From Micromonospora trifolii (GTDB taxonomy: Bacteria; Actinomycetota; Actinomycetes; Mycobacteriales; Micromonosporaceae), in the NCBI RefSeq assembly GCF_022229005.1, contig NZ_JAKKFD010000044.1, positions 62,001 through 126,000 of the forward strand: a DNA stretch of 64,000 nucleotides. The letters are read 5' to 3'. The notes under the pieces are model-generated. The model did no database searches. It saw only the letters and a list, made by a program, of their open reading frames with translations, and was not told the DNA's origin. Positions 8,339 to 16,448 of this stretch are shown here, piece after piece; within the stretch, counting starts at the first letter, position 1, and each line of letters begins with the position of its first letter. A program made the translations under genes and the position numbers.

Positions 8339-8917
8339 CTACGGCTGGTCGGCCAGCACCAACTCGCGCAGCCGCCGGTCGAGTGTCGGGGCGTCCAGCC
8401 CACCCGGCCAGCCGCGGAGCAGGGCGCCCCCCTTGGCCACCAGCACGACGGCCGGCGGCTCCCGCACCGCGTACGACCGCCAGATCGTCTGCTGCTCGTC
8501 CAGGACGACCGGGTACTCCACCCGGTGAGCGCGGAGGTAGTCCTGGACCTCGTCGGCCTGGTCCGCGCCGGCCACGCCGACGAAGACCACCCGGTCCCGA
8601 TAGCTGCGGGCCAGCTCACTGAGGGCGGCCTGGTTGCTGGCGCAGGTGGTGCACCAGGAGCTGAAGAAGGTGAGCACGACGGGCCGCTGCGCCCACAGCT
8701 CGGCGGCGGCGAACGGTGTGCCGTCGGTCAACGCTCCGGTGAACGCCGGGGCGGCCGGGGCGGTGCCGGGCGCCGGGCGCAACGACAGGTCGGCGGGAAC
8801 CGGCCCGGGCAGCGCCGCCGCCCCTCCGGCGGGCGCCGGCGAGGGCGCGGGCTCGGGCGTGCTGCATCCGCCCAACAGCGCCGCCGCCAGCAACAGCGGC
8901 AGGAGTGCCCGCCTCAT
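8339..8917 (-). CDS. TlpA/ResA-like thioredoxin-fold lipoprotein
   Basis: A 192-aa protein with a lipoprotein signal ending LLGGC (Cys18), a Pro/Ala linker and a redoxin domain (about 55-190). The active site is WCTTC (Cys89, Cys92) in FFSSWCTTCASNQ, and the cis-proline loop is REPPAVVLV. It should sit on the outer face of the membrane and reduce or exchange thiols, as in cytochrome c maturation or protein folding. Its ATG overlaps the stop of the lipoprotein gene upstream (ATGA), so the pair is co-translated. Extra neighbours such as CcdA are absent. Confidence 0.85.
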   Translation of the reverse strand: MRRALLPLLLAAALLGGCSTPEPAPSPAPAGGAAALPGPVPADLSLRPAPGTAPAAPAFTGALTDGTPFAAAELWAQRPVVLTFFSSWCTTCASNQAALSELARSYRDRVVFVGVAGADQADEVQDYLRAHRVEYPVVLDEQQTIWRSYAVREPPAVVLVAKGGALLRGWPGGLDAPTLDRRLRELVLADQP

Positions 8918-9348
8918 GACGGAACCACCGCCACCAGCGCCGGGCCCTCGCTGGTGTCCGGCGTCAGGTCGAGCGCCGGGCGGCCGTCCACCTCCAGCCG
9001 GTAGGAGGTCCGCTGCGGCACGCGCACTCCGACGGCGAACTCGCAGTAGGTGGGCAGGCGCTCGACCCCCAGATCCTCGGCGAAGGCGGCCACCGCGGTC
9101 CCCGGCGGCAGCTGCCCGCTGGCCAGCGCCCGCCCGTCCGGGTCGAGCACGCGGAACGGCGCCCGGTTGTGGAAGTGCTGGTACGGACCGGTGCCGGCGC
9201 AGTCCACGCCCGCGGCCCGGATGTTGATGTCGCGAACCAGGACCCGGACGGTCATCGGATCGACCGCCTCCTGGGCGGCTCCGACGGCACCGCAGCCGGT
9301 CGCGCCGGCCAGCAGCAGGGGCAGCAGAGTCGTGATGCGTCGCCGCAC
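8914..9348 (-). CDS. Putative lipoprotein of unknown function, partner of the TlpA-like gene
   Basis: The 144-aa protein starts at a GTG (9346-9348) with AAGGAGG six bases before it; a longer ORF to 9420 has no ribosome site. Residues 1-18 form a basic, hydrophobic signal ending ATGC, a fair lipobox. The rest is beta-rich, with two cysteines (VDCAGTGPY and LPTYCEF) that might form a disulfide, a natural substrate for the adjacent thiol protein. No known domain is recognised. Stop and next start overlap by four bases. A role with TlpA in extracytoplasmic redox is inference. Confidence 0.75.
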   Translation of the reverse strand: MRRRITTLLPLLLAGATGCGAVGAAQEAVDPMTVRVLVRDINIRAAGVDCAGTGPYQHFHNRAPFRVLDPDGRALASGQLPPGTAVAAFAEDLGVERLPTYCEFAVGVRVPQRTSYRLEVDGRPALDLTPDTSEGPALVAVVPS

Positions 9349-9367
9349 GTCATCCTCCTTCCGTCCG

Positions 9368-9409
9368 CCTGCCGGGTCCGTGGCGGCCTGCCACCGCGGA
9401 CCCGGCAGG
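9368..9409 (-). terminator. Hairpin terminator of the M6-like protease gene
   Basis: CCTGCCGGGTCCG (9368-9380) pairs exactly with CGGACCCGGCAGG (9397-9409). The 16-base loop can form a further small TGGC/GCCA stem. It lies 25 bases past the leftward protease stop and before the lipoprotein start. There is no U-run. Confidence 0.6.
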
Positions 9410-9433
9410 AACGAGGTCAACCTCGGGCGTCGG

Positions 9434-11479
9434 TCAGGACTTCTCGACCCGGCACTGCTTGGTCACCGTCTTCGTCGGGTCGCTCTCCGAGGTCGCGGTG
9501 AGCTTCACGAAACCGGTGTCCACGGCGGCGGCGGTGGCACCCACCGACACCTTGACAGTGGTGGCCTTGCCGAACTGCGCGGTGGCGAGCTGGTTGGGCA
9601 GCCAGGTCCGCCAGCCCTTGCCGGCCACCTCCGCCGACAGGCGGTAGACGTCCGACTTCAGGTACGCGCTGACGTTCTCCGGGTGCTGCTGCCCGCCGGC
9701 CGAGTACGAACCGGTGTTGGTCAGCTCGAACGAGCAGGTCACCCCGCGGTTGGTCGGCTTGCCGCCGCCGCTCACCTCACCCTTGCCCAGCAGCACGTCG
9801 TGGTTGCTCGGCCCGCCGGTGCCGTCGAGCGAACGCACCGCCACTGTGTAGGAGAGCGAGCCGACCGAGTCCCGCTTGAGGTCGATGATGTAGAAGTGCA
9901 GCCGGTTGGCCTCGTCGACGTACTCGTACTGGCTGCCGGTGTCCGCTCCGGCGTGGAACAGCGCGTCGGAGAGCTGCCGGTAGTCACCCATGGTGATCTT
10001 CTGCGGGGTGCCGTCGGGCCGGTAGAAGTCGATCATGTCGATGTCCTGCGGGTTGGCGTCCACCACCCACTGGAACGGCGCGCTGTCGGCGTTCTTCGTC
10101 TTGCTGAGCAGCACGCCGCTGTCCGGGGTGAAGGAGTCCGCGCCCATCCGGTCGACGACCTCGACCGTGTAGTTGTTGAAGTTGCCACCGTCGCACAACG
10201 GGTCGGTGGTGACCCCGCACGTCGGCGACAGGTCCTTGTTCAGCGCGATGTTCACGCCGCTCAGGCCCTTCTGGCCGGCGTCGACCGCGCGGGCCGTGAC
10301 CTGCGCGACCACCAGGCCCGATGAGGCCAGCGACTCCCGCGACAGCCGCAGCACGTGCTCCTCGCCGAGCAGGCCGATCTTGAGCTTGTCCCGCACCGTG
10401 TGCAGCGAGCCCATCGAGCCACCGTTGGTCGGCGGGATCTGCCAGCGGGTGTGCGGACCACCCGGGCCGTTGAACGACCCGCGCGACATCATGCTCCAGA
10501 TCCCGGTGTACGCCCTGCGCAGCGGCTCGCCGTACGGGTTGTTGTAGTTGTCGCCGATGCCCAGCAGATGGGTCAACTCGTGGGCGTAGACGCCCATGCC
10601 GGAGCTCTCCCCCTGCGTCGAGGAGCCGCCGCCGGCGTTCGGCCACAGTGTCGCCGCCGCCTTCCACGAGGTCCAGTCCACGTAGCGGGTCTTCGCCCAG
10701 TTCGGCAGGTTGGGGTCCGGCGGGCCCCAGGCGTCCGGCACGTCCTCCTTGTTCTGGAAGATCATCTGCCCGAACTCCTGCCAGGTCGACGACTCGTCCT
10801 GGCCGGCGCTGAGGATGAACACCAGCTCGTACTGGTTGGCGACCTCCTCGCCGACGGCCGCCCGCCAGGCGCCCAGGCCATCGGTGCGGATGTTCTTGCT
10901 ACACACGTCCCCGCTCGGGCAGGCGCCCGGGTTGAACCCGTTGTCCAGCCCGTACTGGTAGGACTTGGACGGCATCTGGTACGGCCCGAACCCGGTGAGG
11001 TCGACGCCGTAGCGGCCGTTGGAGTCCTGCATCCAGTACTCGTGCAGGGTGTGGCCCTTGTTGAGGGTGTTCGGGGTGTTCAGGAAGTCCTGGTAGAACT
11101 TCGGCACGTCAGCCCGGGGAATGTTGGTCGCGACGGACTGGGGATTGCCGAAGACCGTCGAGCGGGCCCGCTGGGAGACAGCGAACGTCTCGTCCGGATA
11201 GTCGAGCGCCACCAGGGCGATCTTGAAGTTGCGGACCGAGCCGGACACGCTCGGGTCGGCCCAGTTCTTGCCGGGCACGGCCTTGTAGTCGTTCCAGGTC
11301 ATCGTGTCCGGGTTCTGCCAGGCCTGCGGGTCGAGGACCTGGAACGGCGCGGTGCCGCCGGCCGGGTTGGCCGGGGCCGCAGCGGCCTGCGCCGCCCCGG
11401 TCGCCACGAGCGTGGTCGCCACGGCTGCGGCCAGCACGGCCCGCCTCAGCCGTGTTCGGTGGGGGGTAGCACGGTGCAC
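9434..11479 (-). CDS. Secreted M6-like zinc metalloprotease
   Basis: A 681-aa protein that begins at a GTG after GAGGTGG. A Tat/Sec-like signal (RTRLRRAVLAAAVATTLVATG, cut near 35) is followed by a catalytic domain. The zinc motif HELTHLLGIGDNYNN (His300, Glu301, His304) and the met-turn-like region IWSMMSRGSFNGPGGPH match M6 immune-inhibitor-A relatives. The part after about 400 is beta-rich and ends in an Ig-like tail holding a cysteine pair. It should degrade protein outside the cell. Close to genes for two other secreted peptidases on the same strand, but separated by a terminator, so probably its own transcript. Confidence 0.85.
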   Translation of the reverse strand: MHRATPHRTRLRRAVLAAAVATTLVATGAAQAAAAPANPAGGTAPFQVLDPQAWQNPDTMTWNDYKAVPGKNWADPSVSGSVRNFKIALVALDYPDETFAVSQRARSTVFGNPQSVATNIPRADVPKFYQDFLNTPNTLNKGHTLHEYWMQDSNGRYGVDLTGFGPYQMPSKSYQYGLDNGFNPGACPSGDVCSKNIRTDGLGAWRAAVGEEVANQYELVFILSAGQDESSTWQEFGQMIFQNKEDVPDAWGPPDPNLPNWAKTRYVDWTSWKAAATLWPNAGGGSSTQGESSGMGVYAHELTHLLGIGDNYNNPYGEPLRRAYTGIWSMMSRGSFNGPGGPHTRWQIPPTNGGSMGSLHTVRDKLKIGLLGEEHVLRLSRESLASSGLVVAQVTARAVDAGQKGLSGVNIALNKDLSPTCGVTTDPLCDGGNFNNYTVEVVDRMGADSFTPDSGVLLSKTKNADSAPFQWVVDANPQDIDMIDFYRPDGTPQKITMGDYRQLSDALFHAGADTGSQYEYVDEANRLHFYIIDLKRDSVGSLSYTVAVRSLDGTGGPSNHDVLLGKGEVSGGGKPTNRGVTCSFELTNTGSYSAGGQQHPENVSAYLKSDVYRLSAEVAGKGWRTWLPNQLATAQFGKATTVKVSVGATAAAVDTGFVKLTATSESDPTKTVTKQCRVEKS

Positions 11480-11656
11480 GGAACCACCTCTCGTCGGAGG
11501 AACGCGGCGCCGGCGTCCCGGTGGGGGTGTCGCGGAACGCCTGTCAGCAGGCCGCGCAGCGAATCTAGGAGTACGGGCCGGTGCCGGTCACTGTGCAGAT
11601 GTCGGCAGGTGGGCCGGCGACTTCCGACACCTGAATGACCGACGCCCACCGGCGGA

Positions 11657-12574
11657 TCAGCCAGGGCCGGCCCCGGAAGCCGGATCGGCCGTTGCCGCGA
11701 GGGCCCGCAGCACGTCGCGGCGCACCAGGTCGGCGGCGGCCCCGGACAGGGCTCCGCGCGGTGGGCGGCACCGCCCGCCGAACCGTCCGGCGCACTCCAT
11801 GGCGAGCTTGACGGCCTGCACGGCTTCCGGGCGGGAGGCCCAGCCGAGGATCGGGTGCAGCTCGGCGTAGAGCGGCAGCGCCCGGCCCAGGTCGCGGGCG
11901 ACGCCCAACTCGTACAGGCGCACGGCCTGGCGGGGCAGCGCGTTGGGCAGTGTGGCGACCCATCCGGTGGCGCCGCACAGCACCAGTTCGAGCACCACGT
12001 CGTCCGCGCCGACCAGCACGTCGATGTGCGGGCAGAGGTCCCGCAGGCGATGCAACCTGCGTACGTCGCCGGTGACCTCCTTGACCGCGACGATCCCGTC
12101 GATCTCGGCGACGGTCGCCAGCAGGTCCGGCGTGAGGTCCAACCGGGTGTCGTACGGGTCGTTGTGGGCGACCACCGGCAGGCCGACCGCCGCCACCTCC
12201 CGGTAGTGGGCGACGACGTCGGCGGCGCGGGCGGCGGGCCCGTCGGGTGGCCGCGCGAGCACGCCGTGGGCGCCGGCCTCGGCGGCCTGCTCCGCCCACC
12301 GGCGGGCCTGCCTGCTGCCGTAGCCGCCGACGCCGGGCACCACCGCGCAGCCGGACGGCGCGGCCTGCACCGTCGCCCTCACCACGGCGGCCCGCTCGTC
12401 GTCGGAGAGCGCCCGGTACTCCCCCATCGACGCGCACGGCGCGACCCCGTGACACCCCTCGGCGGCGAGCCAACGGACGTGTTCCTGGAGCTTGTCGAAG
12501 TCGACCGACAGGTCGGCGCGAAACGGCGTGGTGATGGCGACCAGCACGCCCCGCCAGGGCCTACCAGTTCCCAC
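11657..12574 (-). CDS. Dihydrodipicolinate synthase (DapA)-family lyase/aldolase
   Basis: A 305-aa class I aldolase of the DapA/N-acetylneuraminate lyase family. The GTG at 12574 has GGGGAGGGGA upstream; the longer ORF to 13099 runs through the divergent gene and is rejected. Visible are VLVAITTPFRADLSVD, the GEYRALSDDER stretch and the Schiff-base lysine in VAVKEVTGD. The usual YNxP tyrosine is replaced: the motif reads VVAHNDPYDT, so a histidine stands there. That argues against a true lysine-pathway DapA and for a catabolic relative acting on a keto-acid. It is divergent from a PucR regulator, which probably controls it. Confidence 0.85.
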   Translation of the reverse strand: MGTGRPWRGVLVAITTPFRADLSVDFDKLQEHVRWLAAEGCHGVAPCASMGEYRALSDDERAAVVRATVQAAPSGCAVVPGVGGYGSRQARRWAEQAAEAGAHGVLARPPDGPAARAADVVAHYREVAAVGLPVVAHNDPYDTRLDLTPDLLATVAEIDGIVAVKEVTGDVRRLHRLRDLCPHIDVLVGADDVVLELVLCGATGWVATLPNALPRQAVRLYELGVARDLGRALPLYAELHPILGWASRPEAVQAVKLAMECAGRFGGRCRPPRGALSGAAADLVRRDVLRALAATADPASGAGPG

Positions 12575-12823
12575 TCGGCAATCCCCTCCCCACCGGCGCC
12601 GCTCGTCATCCCACCGCGCGCGGCGGCGCTGGTGCGGTCCGTACCGGAACCCTAGGAACGTCTGTCGCTCCCGGTCTTCGGACAGATGCCGGAACCGTCG
12701 CGACGCCGCCCGTCTTTTTGTCGTGACTTCGACAGTGGACCTTGCGCGATGACCCACCGGCACCGGAGGGTAAGGACTGGCGGCCGCGCGATCCCTGTCA
12801 CGCAGCGCAACCATGGGAGTTAC

Positions 12824-14053
12824 ATGCACGGTGAGCTCCAGCGAATCGTCGATGCCGTCGCCGCCCGGGTGGGGCGACCCGCCCTCATCGAGGACCGCCG
12901 ACAGCGGGTGGTCGCCTACAGCGAGCACGACGGCCCGATGGACGACGTCCGCCGAACGTCGATCCTGCGCCGGCAGACGACGCCGGAGGTGATCGCCTGG
13001 TTCCGAGACAAGGGCGTGCTCACGGCGCACACGCCGATCCGGACCCCCGCGTGCGCCGAGCTGGACCTGCTGGCGAGGGTGTGCGTGCCGATCCGGCACG
13101 ACGACCTGCTGCTCGGGTTCGTCTGGTTCATCGACGCGGACGGTTCGATGACGGACGCCGACATCGCCACCGCGACCGGTCCCTTCACCGACCTGTCGCT
13201 TGCCCTGTACCGGGAGAACCTGCTCGGTGAGCTCGCCTCACAGCGGGAGACCGAGGCCACCCGCACCCTGCTGGTGGAGAGCCGGCAGGCGCGCGAGCAC
13301 GCGGCGCGGGCGCTGCTGGAGGAGGGCGTGGTGGTCGCCGACGGGGCGACCGTCGCGCTCGTCGCCCAGCTCGTGCCGGCCGCCGGGCGGCAGCCCGACG
13401 AGGTGGCCCGTATCGCCCTGGAACAGGCACTGGTCACCACCCGCCGGTGGATCGGCGTGCGGGAGACGCTGCACCTGGTCTGGCACGACCACGGGGTGCT
13501 GCTGGTCTGCGGTGACCGGGTCGCCGGCCGACCCTCGCCGGAAGCCTCCGCCGGGCACCTCAGCGACGCGCTGGCCACCGCGACCCGGGGCCTGGCCTCC
13601 GTCGACCGGACGGTGACCGGGATCGGTCAGCCTCGCGGCGGGCTGTCCAGCGCTGTGGAGTCCTACCAGGAGGCCGCGCAGGCCGCCCGGGTCGGCACGC
13701 AACTGCCCGCGCTGGGCGGGGTGGTCTCCTGGGCCGGCCTGGGCATCTACCGGGTTCTCTCGCAACTGGACAGCCAGCACCTCGACGTCGCGGGTGTCCA
13801 TCCCGGGCTGGAGCGGCTGCTGCGCGACGATGCCCACCAGGTGCTGCTGGAGACCCTGGAGGCCTACCTCGACCTGGCGGGCAACGCGCACGCGACCGCC
13901 GAGAAGCTCCGACTGCACCGGACGACCCTCTACTACCGACTGCAACGGGTGGAACAGCTCGCCGGAACCGACCTCAAGGACGGCAACGAACGGCTGTGCC
14001 TGCACCTGGCCATGAAGCTCGGGCGGCTCAGCGGCGACTACCGCACGCCGTGA
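12824..14053 (+). CDS. PucR-family transcriptional regulator
   Basis: The 409-aa protein starts at MHGELQRIVDAV (ATG 12824, GGGAG upstream). Residues 1-125 resemble a GAF-like sensor domain. Residues 150-290 or so form a GGDEF-like middle region, and the C-terminal 70 residues are the PucR helix-turn-helix: LLETLEAYLDLAGNAHATAEKLRLHRTTLYYRLQRVEQL. This class activates purine, amino-acid or aromatic catabolic genes. It is divergent from the DapA-family gene across 250 bases and converges on ilvE. The likely inducer is the substrate of the DapA-like enzyme, which is not known. Confidence 0.9.
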   Translation: MHGELQRIVDAVAARVGRPALIEDRRQRVVAYSEHDGPMDDVRRTSILRRQTTPEVIAWFRDKGVLTAHTPIRTPACAELDLLARVCVPIRHDDLLLGFVWFIDADGSMTDADIATATGPFTDLSLALYRENLLGELASQRETEATRTLLVESRQAREHAARALLEEGVVVADGATVALVAQLVPAAGRQPDEVARIALEQALVTTRRWIGVRETLHLVWHDHGVLLVCGDRVAGRPSPEASAGHLSDALATATRGLASVDRTVTGIGQPRGGLSSAVESYQEAAQAARVGTQLPALGGVVSWAGLGIYRVLSQLDSQHLDVAGVHPGLERLLRDDAHQVLLETLEAYLDLAGNAHATAEKLRLHRTTLYYRLQRVEQLAGTDLKDGNERLCLHLAMKLGRLSGDYRTP

Positions 14054-14095
14054 CGCCGCCGCCCCGGCCGTGGGAACGGTCCCGCACTGTCCTCG

Positions 14096-15181
14096 TCACA
14101 CGAGGCGCGTCATCCAGCCGTACGGGTCGGCGGCCCGGCCGTACTGGATGTCGAGCAGGTGGCGGCGCAGCCGCATGGTCACCGAGTCCTCGGCACCGGC
14201 CTTCGGGGCCGTCACCTCGCCGCCGTCCCAGACCAGACGCCCGACCGGCGTGACCACCGCGCCGGTGCCGCACGCGAAGACCTCGGTGATCGCGCCGGAG
14301 GCCACGCCCTCCTGCCATTCCCGGATCTCCACCGGACGCTCCTCGACCTCCAGGCCGAGATCCTTGGCGAGGATGAGGATCGATCCCCGGGTCACGCCCT
14401 CGAGGATCGTGCCGAGTTCCGGGGTGATGATCCGGCCGTCGGCCGTGATGAAGTAGACGTTCATACCGCCGAGCTCCTCCACGTAGCGGCCCTCGGCGGC
14501 GTCCAGGAAACAGACCTGCTCACAACCGTGCTCGGCGGCCTCGACCATCGGCGCCAGGCTGGAGGCGTAGTTGCCGCCACACTTCGCCTCACCCGTGCCG
14601 CCCCGCGCCGCCCGGGTGTACTCGGTGGAGAGCCAGATAGAGACCGGCTTGACGCCACCGGAGAAGTACGCGCCGACCGGGCAGGCGATCACCATGTAGG
14701 TGATCTCCTTCGCCGGGCGGACCCCCAGGAACGGCTCGGACGCGAACATGAACGGCCGCAGGTAGACGCTGTACTCGTCCTCGTCCGGCACCCACACCTG
14801 GTCGGCACGGACCAGCCCCTCGACCGAGGCCATGAAGTCCGGAACCGGCAGTTCGGGCAGTGCCAGCCGCCGGGCGGACCGGGCGAAGCGCTCGCCGTTG
14901 GCCTGCGGCCGGAACGACCAGATGGAGCCGTCGTGGTGCCGGTACGCCTTCATCCCCTCGAAGATCTCCTGGGCGTAGTGCAGCACTGCCGCCGCCGGGT
15001 GCATGAGGATCGGACCGAAGGGGACGATCTCGGAGTCCTGCCAGCCGCCGTCCGGCCTCCACACCGCCCGTGCCATGTGGTCGGTGAAGTACGTGCCGAA
15101 CCCCGGATTCGCCATGATCTCGGCTCGCCGCTGCGCGCTCGCCGGGCTCGGATTCTGGTGCAACGGGAACGACAGGCTCAT
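14096..15181 (-). CDS. ilvE: Branched-chain amino acid aminotransferase
   Basis: The 361-aa protein is full length for the class II (long) BCAT. It has the HYAQEIFEGMKAYR block, the RPFMFASEPFLGV segment, the PLP lysine Lys200 in GTGEAKCGGNYA, and the distal EVFACGTGAVVTPVG phosphate-binding motif. It transfers amino groups between glutamate and leucine, isoleucine and valine in the cytoplasm. AGAGGA precedes the ATG. It converges with the PucR gene 42 bases away, without a strong terminator in between. A core metabolic gene among accessory ones. Confidence 0.95.
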   Translation of the reverse strand: MSLSFPLHQNPSPASAQRRAEIMANPGFGTYFTDHMARAVWRPDGGWQDSEIVPFGPILMHPAAAVLHYAQEIFEGMKAYRHHDGSIWSFRPQANGERFARSARRLALPELPVPDFMASVEGLVRADQVWVPDEDEYSVYLRPFMFASEPFLGVRPAKEITYMVIACPVGAYFSGGVKPVSIWLSTEYTRAARGGTGEAKCGGNYASSLAPMVEAAEHGCEQVCFLDAAEGRYVEELGGMNVYFITADGRIITPELGTILEGVTRGSILILAKDLGLEVEERPVEIREWQEGVASGAITEVFACGTGAVVTPVGRLVWDGGEVTAPKAGAEDSVTMRLRRHLLDIQYGRAADPYGWMTRLV

Positions 15182-15557
15182 CGCCGGGTCCTCTCAATGG
15201 CCGCATCCCTGGGCGCTCAGGTCACCGAGAACGAACACGCCGGGGGGAAGGTTGTCGGATGACCGGTGCAGAATACCGAGCTGTTGTCGCCGGTCGTAGA
15301 CCGCCGAGCCGCCGCCCCACATCGTCGAGATCACGCATCGCACCGGCATGCAGCTCGACCAGGAGGCCGCCGCCTAATTGAGGAATTCTGCGCCGCGGTG
15401 GTCGCACGGCGGGCCTGCGCACCACCACCACAAGGCTCGCCGACATCGACCTGACCCGGCTGCACTATTCGGCCGTGGCCGCCGGGAGTACTCTCACATC
15501 TGGTGCGCCGGGAAGTCTGGTCGGCAGTCATGTCGTGCTGCGGCTCTGGAGGCTCCG
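15182..15557. other. Intergenic stretch with no recognised gene
   Basis: This 376-base gap separates the divergent ilvE and ABC-exporter genes. Short open frames on both strands have no ribosome site, no family resemblance and arginine-rich low-complexity products, so none is called. It must hold the two promoters; no convincing -35/-10 pair was found. Confidence 0.5.
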
Positions 15558-16448
15558 ATGGGCGTTTCTGCCCTGCGCACCGAAAATCTTTCCAAGCGGT
15601 ACGGGCGCCTACTCGCCCTCGATGGCCTCAGCCTCGACGTCGCGGCGGGCGAGGTGTTCGGTTTTCTCGGGCCCAACGGTGCCGGAAAGTCAACGACGAT
15701 CCGGCTGCTGCTCGGCCTTGCCCGACCCACCTCCGGACGGGCCTGGATCTTCGACACCGACGCCGCCGACGTTGCCGCGGCCCACCGCAGGCTCGCCTAC
15801 GTGCCGGCGGATGTGGCGCTGTGGCCACGGATGACCGGCGCCGAGGTGCTGGACCTACTTGCCCGCGTCGGCCCCGGCACGGACACCGCCTACCGGGACG
15901 AGCTCATCCAACGATTCGCGCTGGATGTGTCCAAACCGGCCGGCACCTACTCGACGGGCAACCGGCAGAAGGTTGCTCTGGTCGCGGCGTTCGCCACCCG
16001 GGCGCCCCTGCTGGTGCTGGACGAGCCGACCAGCGGCCTGGACCCGCTCATGGAACTGCAGTTCCGGCAGGCGGTCGGGGTTGCCCGCGACAACGGGCAG
16101 ACGGTGTTCCTCAGCTCCCACCAGCTCGCCGAGGTCGAGGCCGTCTGCGATCGCGTCGGCATCCTGCGTGCAGGCGAACTGGTGGAGGTGGCATCTGTCG
16201 CGCAGCTGCGCCGACTGCACCACACCGACGTGGCCGCGACGTTCCCCGGCACGCCACCGGACCTCGCCGGCGTCCAGGGCGTCGACGGCCTGCACGAAGA
16301 CGGTGCCACGTCTGTGCGGTTCACCCTGAGCGGCTCCCCCGCCGCGGCGCTGCGCGCCCTGGCCGATGCTGACGTGACGACGATCGTCGTCCGGGAGCAG
16401 AGTCTGGAGGAGATCTTCCTCGCCTACTACGGGCACAACGCCCGATGA
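15558..16448 (+). CDS. ABC exporter ATP-binding protein
   Basis: A 296-aa ATPase starting MGVSALRTENLSKRYG (ATG 15558, GGAGG upstream; the open frame to 15378 is non-coding). Walker A is GPNGAGKST (38-46), Walker B LLVLDEP (151-157) and the switch histidine is in SSHQLAEVE. The signature is degenerate: STGNRQK (132-138) replaces LSGGQ. The C-terminal 80 residues are the regulatory domain typical of DrrA/NatA-type exporters. Stop overlaps the permease start by ATGA. It should power export by the following 533-aa permease; substrate unknown, antibiotic or polyketide export being common for the family. Confidence 0.92.
   Translation: MGVSALRTENLSKRYGRLLALDGLSLDVAAGEVFGFLGPNGAGKSTTIRLLLGLARPTSGRAWIFDTDAADVAAAHRRLAYVPADVALWPRMTGAEVLDLLARVGPGTDTAYRDELIQRFALDVSKPAGTYSTGNRQKVALVAAFATRAPLLVLDEPTSGLDPLMELQFRQAVGVARDNGQTVFLSSHQLAEVEAVCDRVGILRAGELVEVASVAQLRRLHHTDVAATFPGTPPDLAGVQGVDGLHEDGATSVRFTLSGSPAAALRALADADVTTIVVREQSLEEIFLAYYGHNAR

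Noticed and set aside
12686..12823. Longer N-terminus for the PucR regulator
   Set aside because: The extra 46 residues are arginine-rich and unlike the family; ATG 12824 has GGGAG upstream.
12575..13099. Longer N-terminus for the DapA-family protein
   Set aside because: It would overlap the divergent PucR gene by hundreds of bases; GTG 12574 begins at the family start.
15222..15446. 74-codon minus-strand ORF upstream of ilvE
   Set aside because: Arginine-rich, no ribosome site, no resemblance to any family.
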